This document shows positions 9,701 to 16,911 of a stretch of DNA of 17,426 nt, piece by piece. How positions within the stretch are numbered: the first letter of the stretch is position 1; each line of letters begins with the position of its first letter. This DNA comes from Cytidiella melzeri. Its lineage: Eukaryota > Basidiomycota > Agaricomycetes > Polyporales > Irpicaceae. Location of the stretch: NCBI GenBank assembly GCA_022592445.1, contig JABYQR010000597.1, positions 1-17,426 on the forward strand, in the 5' to 3' direction. The translations under genes were made by a program, and so were the position numbers. The notes below the pieces were generated by a model. The model saw only the letters and a program-made list of their open reading frames with translations, made no database searches and had not been told where the DNA came from.

Positions 9701-11240
9701 AAGGATGACTGGTACGCGGCAATGGAGACTGAATTCAAAGGTCTCCAGGACTCAGGAACGTGGGACCTCGTCAATTTACCTCAAGGTCGCAAGGCGATCA
9801 AGAGTAAATGGGTATACAAGCTCAAACTCGACAAGAACGGCAATGTTGACCGTTACAAGGCACGGCTGGTAGCTAAAGGATTTGAGCAAATTCAAGGCAT
9901 CAACTACGAAGACACCTTCGCTCCCGTCGCCCGTCTGGAATCTTGGCAATATCTCGTCGCCCTGGCAGCCACTCTAGACTGGGAAATCCACCAAATCGAC
10001 TTCCATCAGGCGTATTTGAATGGATCTTTGGACGAGGAGGTTTATATGGAGCAACCTGAAGGCTTTGTGGTGGCCGAAGGCAAAGTATGTCACCTTCGGA
10101 AAGCAATCTATGGCCTCAAGCAAGCAGGACGCCAATGGTTCCTCACGCTAAAGGCATGCCTCGAACAACTTGCATTCACCTGTCATGGCACTGGTGACGT
10201 CTCTATTTTTGTTCGTCGATGAGGGGGAGACCTCGAAATTCTCGTTGTTTACGTCGACGATCTTACCATGATGGGCAACAGCATTGCTCTGCTGAAGGAA
10301 ACAAAGACTGCGCTCCGCTCGCACTTCGAACTCAAGGACTTGGGGGAACTCAAGCACTATCTTGCTATCCGCGTCACTAGGGATAGGGGGAGCCGCCGCA
10401 TATACCTGGACCAGGAGGTATACATCAACAATGTTCTCAAGCGCTTCGGACACGAGGACACAAATCCTGCGTCAACACCTCTCCCAACAGGTATCAAGTT
10501 GGAGAAGAACAAAGAGGACCCTTCACAATGCGATCCAAAACTCATTCATGAATACCGCAGTCTTTTTGGCTCCCTTATGTATGCCATGCTCGGTACTCAC
10601 CCTGATATTGCTTTTGCAGTCGCTCGGCTTTGTCAATATCAGTCAAACCCCACGCAGTCTCATCTCAAGGCTGCAAAACACGTCCTTTGCTACCTCTGTG
10701 GCACATGCTCCCTCCAACTCTGTCTAGGCCACAGTGACACTTGAGAAGACCACCTTGTTGGATACACCGACGCTGATTTTGCCAGCGACACCGACAACTC
10801 TCTCTCAACCTCAGGCTGGGCCTTCTTCCTCGGCAATGGAGCTGTATGCTGGTCATCTCGCAAGCAGCAGTCCGTTGCCAAATCCACCTTCGACTCTGAG
10901 TACTACGCAGCACACAAAGCCTGCAAACAACTCAAATGGCTGAATGACTTGGCAGACCAAATCGACATCCCTCTCAACCTTCCTATCACGCTTGATTGTG
11001 ACAACAAGAGTGCTGTCGATGCTTCAAAATCTCCAAATGTCAAACACCGCTCAAAACATACCCAAGTCAAGGCGCACGCAGTACATGAATGCTTCAACGA
11101 AGGCCTCGTCGAACTGATTTGAATCCCTGGAACCAATAATCCTGCTTGACATCTTTACGAAGCCACTTCCTCATGATGTTCACGCTCGACATTGCAAGGC
11201 TCTTGGACTTGTCCAGTATCGTCTCGCCGAGGGGGAGTAA
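6779..11240 (+). pseudogene. gag-pol: Ty1/copia gag-pol, three TGA stops and one frameshift
   Basis: Single long polyprotein, uninterrupted from ATG 6779 to TGA 10220 (1147 codons). Order: Gag; zinc knuckle CNFCGYTGHVEGEC (from residue 242, CX2CX4HX4C); protease LDSSCTKH (Asp318, with Ser where Gly is usual); GAG-pre-integrase HQRFGHLN/CEGC (about 455-500); integrase catalytic D522, D586, E622; a proline/serine-rich linker; then RT (KSKWVYKLK near 1008, first Asp1074 in QIDFHQAYLNG). Integrase before RT marks copia. Past the first TGA the same frame continues with RT active site YVDD (10250-10261). RNase H follows (GYTDADF, STFDSEYY), with TGA at 10742 and 11120. One extra T near 11146 shifts the terminal DIFTKPLP motif to another frame, which ends in TAA at 11238. 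The longest product lacks YVDD. A GTG at 6743 extends the frame but lies inside the LTR, so ATG 6779 is preferred. Confidence 0.95.
11229..11237 (+). other. Copia polypurine tract
   Basis: GAGGGGGAG directly before the TAA stop and the TGG start of the LTR. It codes for the last residues of pol and would prime plus-strand synthesis. Confidence 0.7.
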
Positions 11241-11377
11241 TGGACTTTTGCGGCGCTACTCATGGACTTCGCCCCTATCAGACACCCTTTTGTCTCCTGT
11301 CTCATGACTCCTTTGTAGTATGATCGCATCTTTTGTTTCATCACGCGGACACTGCCTCGTTGCCAGCTTCCTTGTAG

Positions 11378-11384
11378 TATATAA
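11378..11384 (+). promoter_or_regulatory. TATA box of copia LTR
   Basis: TATATAA. The duplicated R/U5 unit begins 34 nt downstream at 11412, at the expected transcription start. Confidence 0.6.
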
Positions 11385-11438
11385 CCCTTTCACCCTGGTT
11401 CTCTACTCCTCCATTGTGCTCTCATCTTTGCACCTGGA

Positions 11439-11497
11439 GTGAGTATTCCCCCCATTGCTCTTGCGTTATGTTGTATGCTCATATGCCTGTTACCTAG
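11439..11497 (+). other. 59-nt intron inside the copia LTR
   Basis: GTGAGT at the 5' end, a CTCAT-type branch candidate near 11478 and CCTAG at the 3' end. The flanks (CACCTGGA and TTAACTCG) are joined without these 59 nt in the second copy at 11565/11566, which is direct sequence evidence that this interval was spliced out of some ancestral RNA. Confidence 0.75.
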
Positions 11498-11538
11498 TTA
11501 ACTCGTCTCCGTGTGTACTAGGTACATTCTATATTCAT

Positions 11539-11591
11539 CATTGTGCTCTCATCTTCGCACCTGGATTAACTTGTCTCCGTGTGTACTAGGT
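11539..11591 (+). repeat. Spliced duplicate of the LTR R/U5 segment
   Basis: 53 nt matching 11412-11438 plus 11498-11523 at 51 of 53 positions, with the intervening 59 nt missing exactly at GT...AG borders. It begins at the expected transcription start and is separated from copy 1 by 15 nt. Confidence 0.8.
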
Positions 11592-11616
11592 CCCTACAGT
11601 CTGCAGTGGGTTTACA

Positions 11617-11782
11617 ACAGCGCATCCACCTTGCCTAAGTGACTACGTTCCCTCAACTCGTCATTAGTACATTGTTTGTGTCTCACTTGTCTTGGGTCAC
11701 CAAGCTGAGATTGTTTCTTACAGCTAGCTGTCTTACCGACCTATCAAAACCCTTTTATCACCCTTTACCCTTCTATACTGTC
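11617..11782 (+). other. Short CT-rich upstream region of the secreted-protein gene
   Basis: About 166 nt between the copia LTR end and the ATG. It has pyrimidine-rich tracts immediately before the start (CCCTTTACCCTTCTATACTG), common in fungal core promoters, and no clear TATA box. The in-frame upstream GTG at 11639 is not a credible start. Confidence 0.35.
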
Positions 11783-12214
11783 ATGCAGCTCTCAACCTCT
11801 CTTGCTTTGTTGGCTGCCGTCATCACTGGCACATTTATTTGTACAGTGACTGTGTCTGCTGCCCCGTACAGCAGTGCAGAATCCTGCTCCCCATCTTCCT
11901 CCAGCAAATTTCCCCATATGGAGAGATGCAGCCCAGCTACAGGTCACTTTGCCTATCCAGATGCCTTTGGTCAAGATCATTTCACCAAACGCCAGATGCC
12001 AGAGCCTGACGAGGCAACAAAAAGGCTCGGGGAAACGGTTAAGGACTTGGCAAGCTTCGAAAAGGTGATGGGTTCCGAAAGGTACCACGCTATACGCGCG
12101 CTGGTGGAGGCAGGAGGGGCTATGCCGGACGATCCGAAAGAACGTCAGCTAGCCGAGATGATTAAGGAATTTAACGAGGCAAGGTGTGTGATATGTCATA
12201 CATTGATAGCGTAG
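11783..12214 (+). CDS. Small secreted cysteine-containing protein, 143 aa
   Basis: ATG 11783 opens a 143-residue protein ending in TAG at 12212. Residues 1-25 form a clear signal peptide (MQLSTSLALLAAV, hydrophobic core, cleavage about VSA|AP). A Ser-rich stretch follows, then two dibasic TKR sites close together (HFTKRQ and EATKRL) that could be cut by a Kex2-type protease, then a helical charged region and a C terminus with ARCVICHT. The predicted mature part has four cysteines, enough for two disulfides. I recognise no family; it fits the small secreted protein class of fungi, which includes but is not limited to effectors. The gene has no visible intron. It sits between the copia LTR and a decayed hAT element, so its expression may be influenced by the LTR. 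Real function is unknown. Confidence 0.6.
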   Translation: MQLSTSLALLAAVITGTFICTVTVSAAPYSSAESCSPSSSSKFPHMERCSPATGHFAYPDAFGQDHFTKRQMPEPDEATKRLGETVKDLASFEKVMGSERYHAIRALVEAGGAMPDDPKERQLAEMIKEFNEARCVICHTLIA

Positions 12215-12256
12215 TCCTCACATGTGAACACAGTACAGCTCCGGGGTAAACTGGGA

Positions 12257-12334
12257 AGTTAATAACCCAGAGTTATTAACTGAGGTTAATAACGTGTTAT
12301 TAACCGGATGTTCAGTGGTGGTCGGGTTAATAAC
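12257..12334. repeat. Cluster of alternating GTTAATAAC / GTTATTAAC motifs
   Basis: Five 9-mers alternate in orientation at 12258, 12272, 12285, 12296 and 12326. They form a 10-bp inverted repeat with a 5-nt loop (12257-12281) and a 10-bp inverted repeat with a 2-nt loop (12284-12305). They lie about 250-330 nt upstream of the hAT-like ORF and may be subterminal transposase-binding repeats; this is inference. Confidence 0.6.
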
Positions 12335-12335
12335 C
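12313..12335 (+). mobile_element. Candidate 5' terminus of the hAT-like element
   Basis: CAGTGGTGGTCGGG begins at 12313 and a second CAGTGG occurs at 12356. hAT terminal inverted repeats commonly begin CAGNG (family knowledge). No matching CCACTG end was found downstream before the next element, so the 3' end appears lost and the call is tentative. Confidence 0.3.
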
Positions 12336-12584
12336 TATTAAGCGCCTCCCGCCGTCAGTGGCAAAATACACGCGGCCCGCAAAAATTGCTGAAGTGTCAG
12401 AACTCTCAGACGTGATTGCACATAGAAGACATTTGTAGCTCAGTAATAAAAATTTGTAGCATGATAGTAAGAGCACTAGCTCGAGTCATACAGCTATGTT
12501 GACGGCTCCTGCGAGGCTTGGTATTAACCTCCTGCGCCCGCCGCCCGGATTCTGCTCTGCAGCGCAGCCCACCCTTGTCCGACT
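12336..12584 (+). other. Upstream region of hAT-like ORF
   Basis: 249 nt with a GC-rich block (near 12536-12570), ATTTGTAGC repeated near 12433 and 12451, and no ORF. Nothing further is identifiable. Confidence 0.3.
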
Positions 12585-14024
12585 ATGGGCGAACTAGTCA
12601 ACTCAGATGAAATTGCCACCAAGCTTCGCACACTTGGTGGCCTGTTATCTTCGCTACCTGCCTCCATCCCTACTGGTAGACACCATTACAACTTCGAAGG
12701 ATTTACTCCGAACGAGACCGATGTCGACGACTATGGCCTTGAGGGGGCGCTGAATCACGCCATGGAGGTCGCCTTTTGCCCTCAGGGGCGCCAGAATGGC
12801 CCGATTGTCTTCAAGGAGCAGGGCCCGGGACTGGTAGCAATTGTGTACATTCTCGAGGACTACTTGACCCGTTATTCGCTGAGCGCGATCCTGCTTAAGT
12901 GGGTCGAGGATTTGACTGATGCTGCAAAGAGTGCTATTGGAGAAGGAAGCATGATAGACTTTGTAAGCTGTTGCTATACCGATGATATGGACTGGTACTC
13001 ACGAGTTTTTATCATTCATGGTTTCCAGGCCGCCGTGATAGGTAGCATGTCAAATCGTGATCAAAGGCAGTCCGATGTCGATGCGCTGCTGAACTCAGGG
13101 TCAAAGTCGGCGTATGACGTTCTCGGGAAGCATGGGTCCGACCCTACTGCAAAAAGAGCCGCTGGCCATAAACGACCAGCCGCAGATGTCAGCCAACAGT
13201 GCGAGCACCAGAAGGAGACACGTACAGCAAAGAAGGCAAGAAATGCTCACGAAGCGCACACGAAGAGCATTATGGACCGTTACATTGACTGTGATCCGCC
13301 TGTAAAAGGGAAGGGCGGTCGGAAGGTGGAACCGCTTCTTGAAAGGGTTTCTCGGTATGTGAAACTTGCCGACTCTAACGACGAGGAAAGTGGGAAGAGT
13401 CATTGGTGCTGCGAAGGCGCGAAAGGAGGCTGTCCCACGTACTGGACCAGCCCTCGTGCGGCTAATCGTGTATTCAAGCACGCTGCGGATTGTGCGCACC
13501 TTCCGTCAGAGCTCAGGCGCGCCGTAAACGAGCACCTCGGCTCCAAATCCTCAACAACGCAGCTGGAAGAGCACGAAGAATCAGCGCAACCTAATTCTGG
13601 AGAAACTGACGCTAGCTCAGAAAAGCTCACCGAGCCTCGGTCTGCCGGACAGCTGGCCTTTGCAGGGATGTTTCGACAAGCTGGAAAGGAACGTCGCCAT
13701 CTCCTGCACACCACCAACATCATGTCTTTTGTTGTCGCTGCAGGGATTCCTCCATCAGTAATTGATACTGCTGAATGGAGAAAGATGTGGGAAGCTGCAG
13801 ACCCTACGTACAACCCCTTCAGCAGCACAACTCTCGTTGACACCCACATTCCTCGCGAGGCAGGTCGAGTACGAACAGAAGTTCTAAAACTCTTGCAGGC
13901 ACCTGGACACGAAGGCTTCACCCTATCATTTGATGGCGGTACAACTCGTCGCGTGGACTCGGTCTACACCATCCACATCACAACACCTAGTCGTGTCGTT
14001 GTCAAAGCGAGATTGTATCGCTGA
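12585..14024 (+). pseudogene. hAT-like transposase, 3'-truncated (479 aa)
   Basis: One uninterrupted ORF from ATG 12585 to TGA 14022. Residues 1-160 are an uncharacterised N-terminal region. A basic, nuclear-signal-like stretch follows (KRPAADV, TAKKARNAHEA, about 195-225). A Cys/His finger lies at about 272-306 (HWCCEGAKGGC ... HAADC), a BED-like position. At about 445-475 is a block resembling the start of the DUF659/hAT catalytic fold, LSFDGGTTRRVDSVYTIHI, with Asp450 as candidate first catalytic Asp. hAT proteins usually have Trp after that DG; here it is Gly. The protein stops about 30 residues later, so the rest of the DDE domain and the dimerisation region are missing. A second LTR begins 26-40 nt downstream, so element insertion or deletion probably removed the 3' part. 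As seen it cannot be a complete transposase; it could be domesticated, but nothing shows that. Confidence 0.6.
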
Positions 14025-14336
14025 TTATCGGACATCAGATCTATGGACAATGTAGATTAGGTATGTAGATAGATAAGCACAGATAGTACATAGCATGTGA
14101 TTCCACCATCCTTATAGTCACACACGATGCGATACTTACACCATATGGCATCGTGTTCCAGTAGTTTCCATGACTGAATAGCAGAAGTACCATGAGGCTT
14201 CTGCATGACTCATATTTCATATACCAAATGTATTGAGCTTACTAAAGGCTCAGTCAGCACCATTCAGTTATGTAGGATGCTCAGTCATTGCTTACATTCT
14301 CTATTCAGTAGTATTAGCAAGCAGGACTGTGCATTA

Positions 14337-14373
14337 CCAATCATTACTCATAGGATTACCAATCCTTACCAAT
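14337..14373 (+). promoter_or_regulatory. Three CCAAT boxes in TTACCAATC repeats
   Basis: CCAAT at 14337, 14359 and 14369, each within TTACCAATC, 51-87 bp upstream of the TATA box. This is the position expected for HAP-complex sites in fungal promoters. Confidence 0.45.
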
Positions 14374-14423
14374 CCTTACTCATATGACATTACTGCAGCA
14401 TTAGTAATCTAGTTACAGACATG

Positions 14424-14431
14424 TATATATA
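14424..14431 (+). promoter_or_regulatory. TATA box of second LTR
   Basis: TATATATA in the same GTATATATA context as in the first gypsy LTR; start of transcription expected near 14455. Confidence 0.55.
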
Positions 14432-14608
14432 CAGCTCCTAGAGAGCAGAGAAATGATAAGACACTTACTCCCAGAGTTAGTTGACTCTCCTAGTCATCCC
14501 CTACACTCGTAACTTTCAAACAGGTTATGAGCCCCGGCTTCTAACTCTTCTTACCACTCCTCTACTCTGAAACCATCCTCAAGCTCGACACTACACAACT
14601 GTTACTTC

Positions 14609-14721
14609 GTGAGTAACATTTCTTTCTACACATTGTAGGCCACTTTGTAGTAGAAAACCCAGTTGTAGTAGACTAAGCCTCGCCTCTCCTCGCCCATTAT
14701 TCCCATAACTATTTTCTACAG
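14609..14721 (+). other. Candidate 113-nt leader intron across the LTR end
   Basis: GTGAGT donor at 14609, ATAAC branch candidate at 14705-14709, pyrimidine tract and CTACAG acceptor ending at 14721. Splicing would remove the last 22 nt of the LTR and the first 91 nt of the internal region, where a primer-binding site should be. Confidence 0.45.
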
Positions 14722-15046
14722 AATTGCCCCTGCTTTCTTACCCCTGGAACACGCGCACAGTCACATCCAATTGGTAGCCTACACCTCACAAGTGTTCTTG
14801 GCTTGTGATTCACTATCAGAATCACGCACCTACTCGGACAAAGCCCAATAAGGTGGCGTCCAGAGGTGATCGAAAGGGTCTTTTGTCTTAGACAATTGGG
14901 AGGCTGTGAAAAGCGGTGAAAGGAGGGAAAGTAGGCGTCACCTTGAGCTCGTGACTCAAGGGACTAAAAGGGAGCTGTGTACGACGCACAGTTAACACCC
15001 TTGGCATTCCCAATTTGTCGGTTTTTGTAGAATTTAGTAGAGGCTT
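14722..15046 (+). other. Element leader, no ORF
   Basis: Untranslated stretch with overlapping hairpins near 14787-14825 (TCACAAG with CTTGTGA, and GTGATTC with GAATCAC, which compete for the same bases) and the multi-helix structure listed separately. No tRNA-complementary primer-binding site was recognised right after the LTR. Confidence 0.4.
14891..15019 (+). ncRNA. Candidate structured RNA, three-helix junction
   Basis: Closing stem GACAATTGGGA (14891-14901) with TCCCAATTTGTC (15008-15019), 11 pairs and one bulge. Inside are CCTTGAG with CTCAAGG (14941-14947, 14955-14961) and AAGGGAGCTGTG (14968-14979) with CACAGTT and CCCTT (14987-14993, 14998-15002), 12 pairs with a 4-nt bulge. Five T residues follow at 15022-15026. 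It resembles no RNA family I know. It may be a leader fold for packaging, priming or translation, or a separate small RNA. Confidence 0.4.
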
Positions 15047-15322
15047 ATGTCGAACTTTGTTACTTTTGGTTTCACGGAGATTTTGTCTCCTGCACATTCG
15101 CATATTAGTTACGCGCGCTCTATTTGTTTCACCATTGCTTATCGTTCGGTTGAAGTCGAATTTGGGGATAATTTTTGTGAAGAATCTCTTGTGCAAGAGT
15201 TTTTCTCACAGTTTATTCCTTTCACAGAAATTCCTCGCACACTTCCGAGAATTATTTTCTGGATCGACACCGACAACCAACGAGCACTTCGACCCGCATT
15301 CCGTTTCACCCACGAATTTTAA
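15047..15322 (+). CDS. Possible small upstream ORF, 91 aa
   Basis: ATG 15047 to TAA 15320, ending only 2 nt before the ATG of the next ORF, which would suit termination-reinitiation. The protein is moderately hydrophobic and aromatic (EEFFSQFIPFTE is not exact; visible blocks are SLVQEFFSQFIPF and PRIIFWIDTDNQ). No family is recognised. It may be a chance ORF in the leader, but its reach to the next start is notable. Confidence 0.3.
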   Translation: MSNFVTFGFTEILSPAHSHISYARSICFTIAYRSVEVEFGDNFCEESLVQEFFSQFIPFTEIPRTLPRIIFWIDTDNQRALRPAFRFTHEF

Positions 15323-15324
15323 AC

Positions 15325-16689
15325 ATGCCCGCCCGTCGTACCAATGCTATCTTTGAAAGGGCTGAACAGCGTTCCAGGAACTGGGAACAGTTTTTGGAAA
15401 GACGTACTGAGCGAGTTCGCCTGGCCGGAGGTAACACTCTGCAAATTCGACAAATCGAACCGAACCAGCTAAGGTTCGATTATGATCGTGTAGAATCTGC
15501 AACGGACCATCACCATCATACATTCTTCCTCAGTACTATCCCGAACCATCAATGGAATACCGAGGCTAGAGCAGCTCGCCGCGCCGATCGAGAGGGGGGA
15601 AATTCGCAAAGCGCACGGTCTAACAATCGTCGCGCCCCTCCTGCCACCTTCGACCGCGAATCCCTTCGCCCCCGTCCGCGTCCACAGGAAGCGGTGGACC
15701 GTATAATCAACAACATCCGCACCTCCGTTCACGCAGACATGCGTCGAAGGGGGGACAATACTCCTCGACTCGCCGAGCTCTACGACGAGCAGCAACGCCG
15801 CCAGACCACCTCTCAGCCCCAAAGGCAGCCGACTGCACCTCGTGGACGAGGTTTCCGCACAAACCACCGAGGACGAGTTCAATTTGAACTGGAGCAAGCC
15901 CGTGCCGCCCGTCGCAGCGAACGGAGCCAGTCTCCACTTCCTCGTCAACCACCTCGCCCACGTACTCCCGCCGTACCCGTTAACGTCGAACAAGATGTAC
16001 CTATGGTTCCGCCGTCACCAGTCACCTCGAGCATCACCATCGTCAACAAGCCCGTCGAAACCATCGAGGAGTTCTTTGGGGAAGAGCGCCCTGTTGCTCC
16101 AACCACTGAGCTTCATGATGCGAGCTCATACTGCTTCGAGTGGGACGAATTGACCGGGACTGCGTTGCAAAACGCACAGGACATCGCCGACAAGATCTGG
16201 GATGGCAAGTTCACCGACGCCGAGCCACACATCATGGATGCAATGTCTTTCATCACGGACAATGGTGTGGTGCTCAAGTCGAACATCGAAGGAGGAGGCT
16301 GTCGCCTGTTCTTTGCGCTTGAAGAGGACCAAATCGAGTCGTACAAATTTATTGCAGCATCAGCTCGTGTTGCGATTATGATGCGACACGGTTTTGTCTG
16401 GTACCGCACGGATGGGGAACGGGAACCATTCCAGCTCCGACATGATGACTTCCACACTGCTATGCAGGTCGTCCAAGGCAACGACAAGTTTAGCGAGCGA
16501 AAGCTCGTTCAAATCATCGCCTGGCGCCTCAAGCAGAACGACGACTGGACCACAATGTCCGAAGAGGTCAAGGACCAAATTTGAGACTGGTCACAGCCAG
16601 CTGAGGAAGGACAGATCGTCGAGCAGCCGACTGAGGAGAATGAGCTTCTCCAGATGTTGGACAGGATGGTAGCTAGAAATAGCGAGTAA
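15325..16689 (+). pseudogene. Arginine-rich ORF of second element, one in-frame TGA
   Basis: ATG 15325 (AAACATG context). The frame is open to TGA at 16582 (419 codons), then continues in frame for 34 more codons to TAA 16687, with composition unchanged (AEEGQIVEQPTEENELLQM). Residues 1-250 are strongly basic, with many Arg, Pro and Gln, an HHHH run and an RGRGFRTNHRGR segment, typical of nucleic-acid binding. Residues about 250-420 look globular and acidic (EEFFGEER, AEPHIMDAMSFITDNG, IMMRHGFVWYRTDGER). I do not recognise the family. Its place after an LTR, leader and splice sites suggests a retroelement-encoded structural or accessory protein; Gag is possible, but no zinc knuckle is seen. 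The TGA may be a decayed CGA. Confidence 0.5.
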
Positions 16690-16911
16690 ACGGGCGACTG
16701 AAACTCGAGCAATACCGCACATGTAACATATAAAATATTGCGATGTGTATTTGTACATTTGTACACGGTCACTTTCAACAAGTTTCTGTAGTTGTACTTG
16801 TAGTACTTTAGTACCACCTTTCCTTCGTCTCTGCCGTCTTGTCAAATCGTTAGTAACGCGTCTTATGTTTCCTGTAGATAAACTTGTAAAAATCTGGCAC
16901 CACGTTGTTAA
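16690..16911 (+). other. Spacer between two element ORFs
   Basis: AT-rich spacer with several TAG-ended possible acceptors (TTCTGTAG near 16789, CCTGTAG at 16876) and TGTAGTTGTACTTGTAGTACTTTAGTAC repeats of GTA(C/G)T. It might hold an intron leading into the next open frame; no convincing donor-acceptor pair was found. Confidence 0.3.

Larger units (their letters stand above)
11241..11616 (+). repeat. Copia 3' LTR
   Basis: Starts TGGACTTTTG right after the purine tract and stop codon and ends near 11598-11616 (candidate termini CTACA or TTTACA; no partner LTR is in the window to fix the end). It has a TATA box (11378-11384) and a CT-rich start region near 11412. An R/U5 segment is present twice, once with an intron (11412-11523) and once without (11539-11591). 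It is unrelated to the sequence upstream of the copia ORF. Confidence 0.7.
14051..14630 (+). repeat. Second gypsy-type LTR (about 570 bp)
   Basis: Begins TGTAGAT (14051 or 14064) and ends TTTCTACA at 14630, so the ends are inverted TGTAGA. It holds three CCAAT boxes, a TATA box (14424-14431), a CT-rich region and a GTGAGT donor (14609) 16 nt before its end. The segments around TATA (CATGTATATATA) and before the donor (ATCC..CTCAAG) match the LTR at 6052-6765, so the two are diverged relatives. It acts as a 5' LTR for what follows. The start is the less certain end. Confidence 0.6.

Noticed and set aside
10220..10222. TGA as programmed readthrough or recoding in copia pol
   Set aside because: Several TGA codons and a frameshift occur in one ORF, and no recoding signal was recognised. 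CpG decay of CGA explains all sites more simply.
11639..11782. Longer N terminus for the secreted protein from GTG 11639
   Set aside because: It uses a non-ATG start and would bury the clear signal peptide that begins at ATG 11783.
12257..12305. Rho-independent terminator
   Set aside because: The hairpins are AT-rich, occur in a cluster, have no T-run, and the genome is eukaryotic.
14820..15026. Known small RNA gene (SRP, RNase P/MRP, U snRNA)
   Set aside because: No conserved family motif or convincing A/B-box promoter was found; only the fold and the T-run support an RNA, so it is kept as a candidate.
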